Shown one piece after another: positions 62,736 to 64,000 of a stretch of 64,000 bases of DNA (position 1 is its first letter; each line of letters starts with the position of its first letter). Both the position numbers and the translations under genes were made by a program. The stretch lies in the NCBI GenBank assembly GCA_022419385.1, contig JAJUBI010000009.1, forward strand, positions 744,001 to 808,000, in the 5' to 3' direction. This DNA comes from Paraconiothyrium sp. Pb-2020. Its lineage: Eukaryota; Ascomycota; Dothideomycetes; Pleosporales; Didymosphaeriaceae. The notes under the pieces were generated by a model. That model saw only the letters and a list, made by a program, of their open reading frames with translations. It was not told where the DNA came from and made no database searches.

Positions 62736-64000
62736 ATGGCCGGAATTTTTGAGCAGCAGCGTAACGCCGGAACTTTGTGTAAGCTAGAGAAGCTCTGAAA
62801 ATGCCATAGAAGCTAATTCTAGAGGTAGTCCTCGGCGGGACGAAGATCAGCGGTCAGGACATCCGCGACCAAAATCAACTCGCGACGCAGGCGATTGCTA
62901 ATGTCGTCAAATCCTCATTCGGTCCCTCAGGACTCGACAAGATGATGGTCGACGACATCGGTGACGTGACCGTGACCAACGACGGCGCTACTATCCTCAG
63001 CTTGCTCGACATCGAGCACCCCGCCGGCAAGATTCTCGTTGATTTGGCGCAACAACAAGATAAGGAGGTTGGCGACGGTACTACATCAGTTGTCATAATA
63101 GCGGCGGAACTGCTACGGCGCGCGAATGATCTCATGAAGAATAAGATACACCCCACCACTATCATCACTGGATACAGGTTGGCGCTCAGGGAAGCTGTAA
63201 AATACATGAACGAGAACATCAGCACAAGCGTATCGCAGCTCGGTCGGGAGCCGTTGGTCAGCATTGCGAAGACGTCCATGTCGAGCAAGATCATTGGGTC
63301 AGACTCGGACTTCTTCTCCAACATGGTTGTAGACGCCATGCAGTCGGTCAAGTCCACCAACAACAGGGGCGAGGTCAAATACCCGGTCAAGGCTGTGAAC
63401 ATACTGAAGGCACACGGAAAGGGTGTTACCGAGTCGGTGTTGGTTAAGGGTTACGCTCTCAACTGCACAGTCGCATCGCAAGCTATGACAACCCGCGTTA
63501 CGGACGCGAAAATTGCGTGCTTGGACATCAACTTACAGAAGGAGCGAATGAAGTTGGGGGTTCATATCACCATCGACGATCCAGAGCAGCTTGAGAAGAT
63601 TCGGGAACGGGAGTCAGGAATCGTCATCGAACGGATAGAGATGATCCTGAAGGCCGGCGCGAACGTTGTCCTCACAACGAAGGGTATCGACGATATGTGC
63701 TTGAAGTACTTTGTGGAGAAGGGTGCTATGGCTGTGCGGAGATGTAAGAAGGAGGATTTGCGCCGGATAGCAAAGGCGACTGGCGCCACTCTTGTCAGCA
63801 CCTTGTCAGATCTCAACGGCGACGAGAAGTTCGAGGCGTCGAACTTGGGATCAGCAGAGGAAGTCGTACAGGAGCGCATCTCAGATGACGAGTGCATCTT
63901 GGTTAAGGGTACGAAGGCATTCTCCTCGGCATCCATCATCCTGCGAGGCGCAAACGACTATGCTCTTGATGAGATGGAGCGTTCCGTGCACGATGCACTT
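62736..64000 (+). CDS. CCT1: T-complex protein 1 subunit alpha (CCT1), 3' part beyond window
   Basis: Two visible exons, 62736-62778 and 62829-64000 (open at the window end), covering about 405 residues of an expected 560 or so. CCT1 is one of eight subunits of the cytosolic TRiC chaperonin that folds actin and tubulin. Start MAGIFEQQRNAGTL is followed, across a 50-nt intron (GTAAGC..GGTAG), by FLGGTKISGQDIRDQN. Group II chaperonin ATP-site motifs are present: SSFGPSGLDKM, VTNDGATIL and QDKEVGDGTTSVV. The apical-domain signature and CCT1-specific IHPTTIITGYRLA follow. An alternative donor 2 nt upstream or the AG at 62824 would break the frame or create a stop, so the model given is the only one that reads through. 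It continues past the window. Confidence 0.93.

Overview
The window is nuclear DNA from a filamentous ascomycete (Pezizomycotina). Genes carry short introns, mostly 45-62 nt, with GT..AG ends and CTAAC/CTGAC-like branch sites. The gene set is typically fungal: a BUD3-like RhoGEF, an NLR-like NACHT-ankyrin protein, an S10 carboxypeptidase, a hybrid histidine kinase and a But2-like secreted protein. Several families are common in Dothideomycetes, but that class assignment is an inference. All exon coordinates come from my own reading of splice sites, reading-frame phase and protein continuity; no transcripts or searches were available.

Layout. 0-12 kb is an accessory-looking, secretion-rich stretch: a broken ORF at the edge, a multi-pass membrane protein with a glycosylated ectodomain, a serine carboxypeptidase, an LPMO-like secreted protein, a zinc-type dehydrogenase and a small But2-like secreted protein. 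12.7-20 kb holds a PflX-like radical SAM enzyme, a TPR protein, a disordered protein, an SRR1-like protein and an F-box-like protein. 20.7-28 kb holds a GAF-like/HisKA/HATPase/REC hybrid histidine kinase, an old-yellow-enzyme family oxidoreductase and a 7-TM-like protein. 28-32.7 kb is gene-poor, with one small secreted GDGN-repeat protein. 32.7-45.9 kb is mostly housekeeping: FIG4 phosphoinositide phosphatase, a hemerythrin-domain protein, the DCC1 cohesion factor, a large BUD3-like RhoGEF and an MFS transporter. 46-55.6 kb is accessory again: the NLR-like protein, an alpha/beta hydrolase with a very long disordered N-terminus and a fatty-acid-hydroxylase-superfamily protein. 56-64 kb is core: RPL6, RPN13, a Cys-containing hypothetical protein, cytosolic prolyl-tRNA synthetase and CCT1, which is cut by the window end.

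Several core genes are arranged head to head over short shared promoters (RPL6/RPN13, ProRS/CCT1, DCC1/RhoGEF), which fits co-regulation of growth-linked functions. I saw no clear transposon, CRISPR array, rRNA or tRNA gene. The most interesting points are an intron-retention switch that would remove the UCH37-binding half of Rpn13, a GC-AG intron, a stop-free 3n intron, an NLR gene that naive ORF calling splits in two, and two uncharacterised secreted proteins.
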